Below, piece after piece: positions 62,760 to 64,000 of a DNA stretch of 64,000 nucleotides (position 1 is the stretch's first letter; each line of letters starts with the position of its first letter). Position numbers and translations under genes: made by a program. This DNA is from Cryobacterium sp. GrIS_2_6 (GTDB taxonomy: Bacteria > Actinomycetota > Actinomycetes > Actinomycetales > Microbacteriaceae): positions 3,968,001 through 4,032,000 of the forward strand of contig NZ_JAXCHP010000001.1 of assembly GCF_035984545.1 (NCBI RefSeq), read 5' to 3'. A model generated the notes under the pieces. The model did no database searches, was not told the origin of the DNA, and saw only the letters and a program-made list of their open reading frames with translations.

Positions 62760-64000
62760 ATGAACCGCTTAACGACAGCCCTGCTCGCCGCACTCGAGGC
62801 GCTCATTGTCGTAGCCATCGGAGTGGGCGTCTCCCTCGTACCCCTGACCATCCTGTGGGCCACCCAGTACGGCCTCGCGGTCGACTGGCTCGTCTTCTGG
62901 CGTGCTTCGGTCACGGTCTGGCTGCTCGGCAACGGCGTCGACCTCGCCGTCCAGCTCGACCCCACCGTCGTCGCCGCGCTCGGTCTGCCCGGCGCCGAGG
63001 CGCCGTTCTCCCTCACGATCGCGCTCCTCGGCTTCGCCGTGCTCGCCCTGTTCCTCGGCAGGCACACCGGCCGCCGCGCGGCGGACTCGCCGCACCGCTG
63101 GACCGGCGTCCTGACCGCGATCCCCGTCTACGGGCTGCTCGCGACCCTGCTCACCCTCACCGTCGGCACGGATGCCCTGCAGCCGTCGATCCCGCAGGGC
63201 GTGCTCCTGCCCACGGCCGTGTTCGCCGCCGGGGTGTTCATCGGCGCCCGCCACCGGACCGAGTCGCCAGAGCATCCGGTTGCCGGCCAGGCGCCTCACC
63301 CGCAGGGAGCCTCCGCTCACCCGGCTCCGGCTCACCCGGCTCACCCGGCTCCTGGTCGCCCGGCAACCGGCCGTCCGGCCTGGCTGCGCGCCCTTCCCGC
63401 GCTCCCGGCCCTTCCACGACTGCCCCGGCTCCCCGACGTGGCCGCCGAATGGCGCTCGGTTCTTGCCGGAGCCCTCCGTGCCGGCTTCGGCGCCGCGACC
63501 GGAACGGTCGGCGTCGCGGCCCTCGCCGTCTTCGTGCTGATCCTCGGCAACTTCGCGACGATCATCGGCCTCTACGAGACCGTGCAGGCCGGGGTGATGG
63601 GCGGCATCACCCTGACGATCGCCCAGCTCGCGCTCATCCCCAACCTGGTGATCTGGGCGGCAGCCTGGTTCGTCGGGCCCGGCATCGCCGTCGGCCTCGG
63701 GTCGAGCGTGTCCCCGGTCGGCACCGTCCTCGGCCCGGTACCCGGCCTGCCGCTGCTCGGCGTGCTCCCGCACGGCAGCCTCGCCTTCGGGTTCCTCGGG
63801 CTGCTCGTGCCCGTTCTGATCGGCTACCTCACGGCTTTCGCAACCCGGCAGCGCCAGCACCGTGTGGGCGAGGCAGGCGCCGATCGCGGCCGGCTGGCTC
63901 TCACCGGAGCACTGGCCGGTGTCGTCGCCGGCATTGTCCTCGGATTACTGGCCTGGTGGTCCGGAGGGGCCCTCGGTCCAGGCCGGCTCGTGGACGTCGG
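62760..64000 (+). CDS. DUF6350-type multi-helix membrane protein, 3' end cut by window
   Basis: Open from the ATG at 62760 to the window edge, 413 codons. It has helices at LLAALEALIVVAIGVGVSLVPLTILW, FSLTIALLGFAVLALFLG, VLTAIPVYGLLATLLTLTVG and several more. Between about residues 160 and 225 a His/Pro/Ala-rich insert appears (APHPQGASAHPAPAHPAHPAPG). The segment LRAGFGAATGTVGVAALAVFVLILGNFATIIGLYETVQAGVMGG is characteristic of the DUF6350 group found between sucCD and purine genes in Microbacteriaceae. A TAGGCT box lies 8 nt before the ATG. Function unknown. Confidence 0.8.
   Translation, partial: MNRLTTALLAALEALIVVAIGVGVSLVPLTILWATQYGLAVDWLVFWRASVTVWLLGNGVDLAVQLDPTVVAALGLPGAEAPFSLTIALLGFAVLALFLGRHTGRRAADSPHRWTGVLTAIPVYGLLATLLTLTVGTDALQPSIPQGVLLPTAVFAAGVFIGARHRTESPEHPVAGQAPHPQGASAHPAPAHPAHPAPGRPATGRPAWLRALPALPALPRLPRLPDVAAEWRSVLAGALRAGFGAATGTVGVAALAVFVLILGNFATIIGLYETVQAGVMGGITLTIAQLALIPNLVIWAAAWFVGPGIAVGLGSSVSPVGTVLGPVPGLPLLGVLPHGSLAFGFLGLLVPVLIGYLTAFATRQRQHRVGEAGADRGRLALTGALAGVVAGIVLGLLAWWSGGALGPGRLVDV

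Overview
The window is about 64 kb of high-GC DNA (about 68-70% by eye) from an actinobacterium. The best match is the family Microbacteriaceae. Supporting points are the housekeeping order truA-rplM-rpsI-glmM then coaA/glmS-acpS-alr-tsaE-tsaB-rimI-tsaD, strong third-position GC, frequent GTG starts, many TANNNT -10 boxes placed 6-8 nt before a start codon, an actinobacterial GuaB3 paralogue, and sucCD followed by a DUF6350-type membrane protein. Nothing looks like a plasmid or prophage. I see no tRNA, rRNA, insertion sequence or CRISPR array.

Layout. 1-17.4 kb is mostly core: a cell-surface O-acyltransferase (cut by the left edge), tRNA pseudouridylation, ribosomal proteins L13 and S9, amino-sugar and wall precursor synthesis (glmM, glmS, alr), CoA and ACP activation (coaA, acpS), the tRNA t6A operon (tsaE-tsaB-rimI-tsaD), three small membrane proteins with proline- or glutamine-rich tails, a THUMP-like methyltransferase and a solitary CIRCE-controlled groES. 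17.4-25.4 kb holds RarD and a branched-chain amino-acid-type ABC system. Its binding protein and a shrunken paralogue face the livHMGF operon head-on, and LivH carries an extra secreted domain. 25.4-33.5 kb holds two IMP dehydrogenase-family genes (guaB, guaB3), a broken aminotransferase, a clostripain-type lipoprotein with a membrane partner, and glpD.

33.5-35.4 kb is the most accessory stretch. One AbiEi/nuclease-like gene sits in about 0.9 kb of non-coding DNA packed with a 58-bp palindromic element and a 12-13 bp tandem array. The stretch is bounded by two nearly identical perfect hairpins. 35.4-47.4 kb returns to household genes: K+/H+ antiport (regulatory subunit plus CPA2 antiporter), SURF1, DUF3817, guaA, an orphan response regulator, a Bax inhibitor-1 protein, a glycerophosphodiesterase and PcrA helicase.

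48.5-53.5 kb is a five-gene flavin redox module. It holds two tandem copies of a membrane ferric-reductase-like flavoprotein plus secreted FMN-binding protein pair, followed by ApbE, the enzyme that attaches FMN to such proteins. It predicts an electron path from cytoplasmic NAD(P)H across the membrane to covalent flavin outside. 53.6-64 kb holds an acidic small protein, a MarR regulator facing an F420/NADP-type oxidoreductase across a clear palindrome, VIT1/CCC1 and EamA transporters, a 905-residue multi-TM protein with a hydrolase-like Ser motif, sucCD and a DUF6350-type protein cut by the right edge.

The main window-wide signal outside genes is the heptamer CGGATGC/GCATCCG. It occurs about 65 times where base composition predicts about 15, and it imposes the rare codons GAT and GCA at Ala/Thr-Asp-Ala and Ala-Ser sites.
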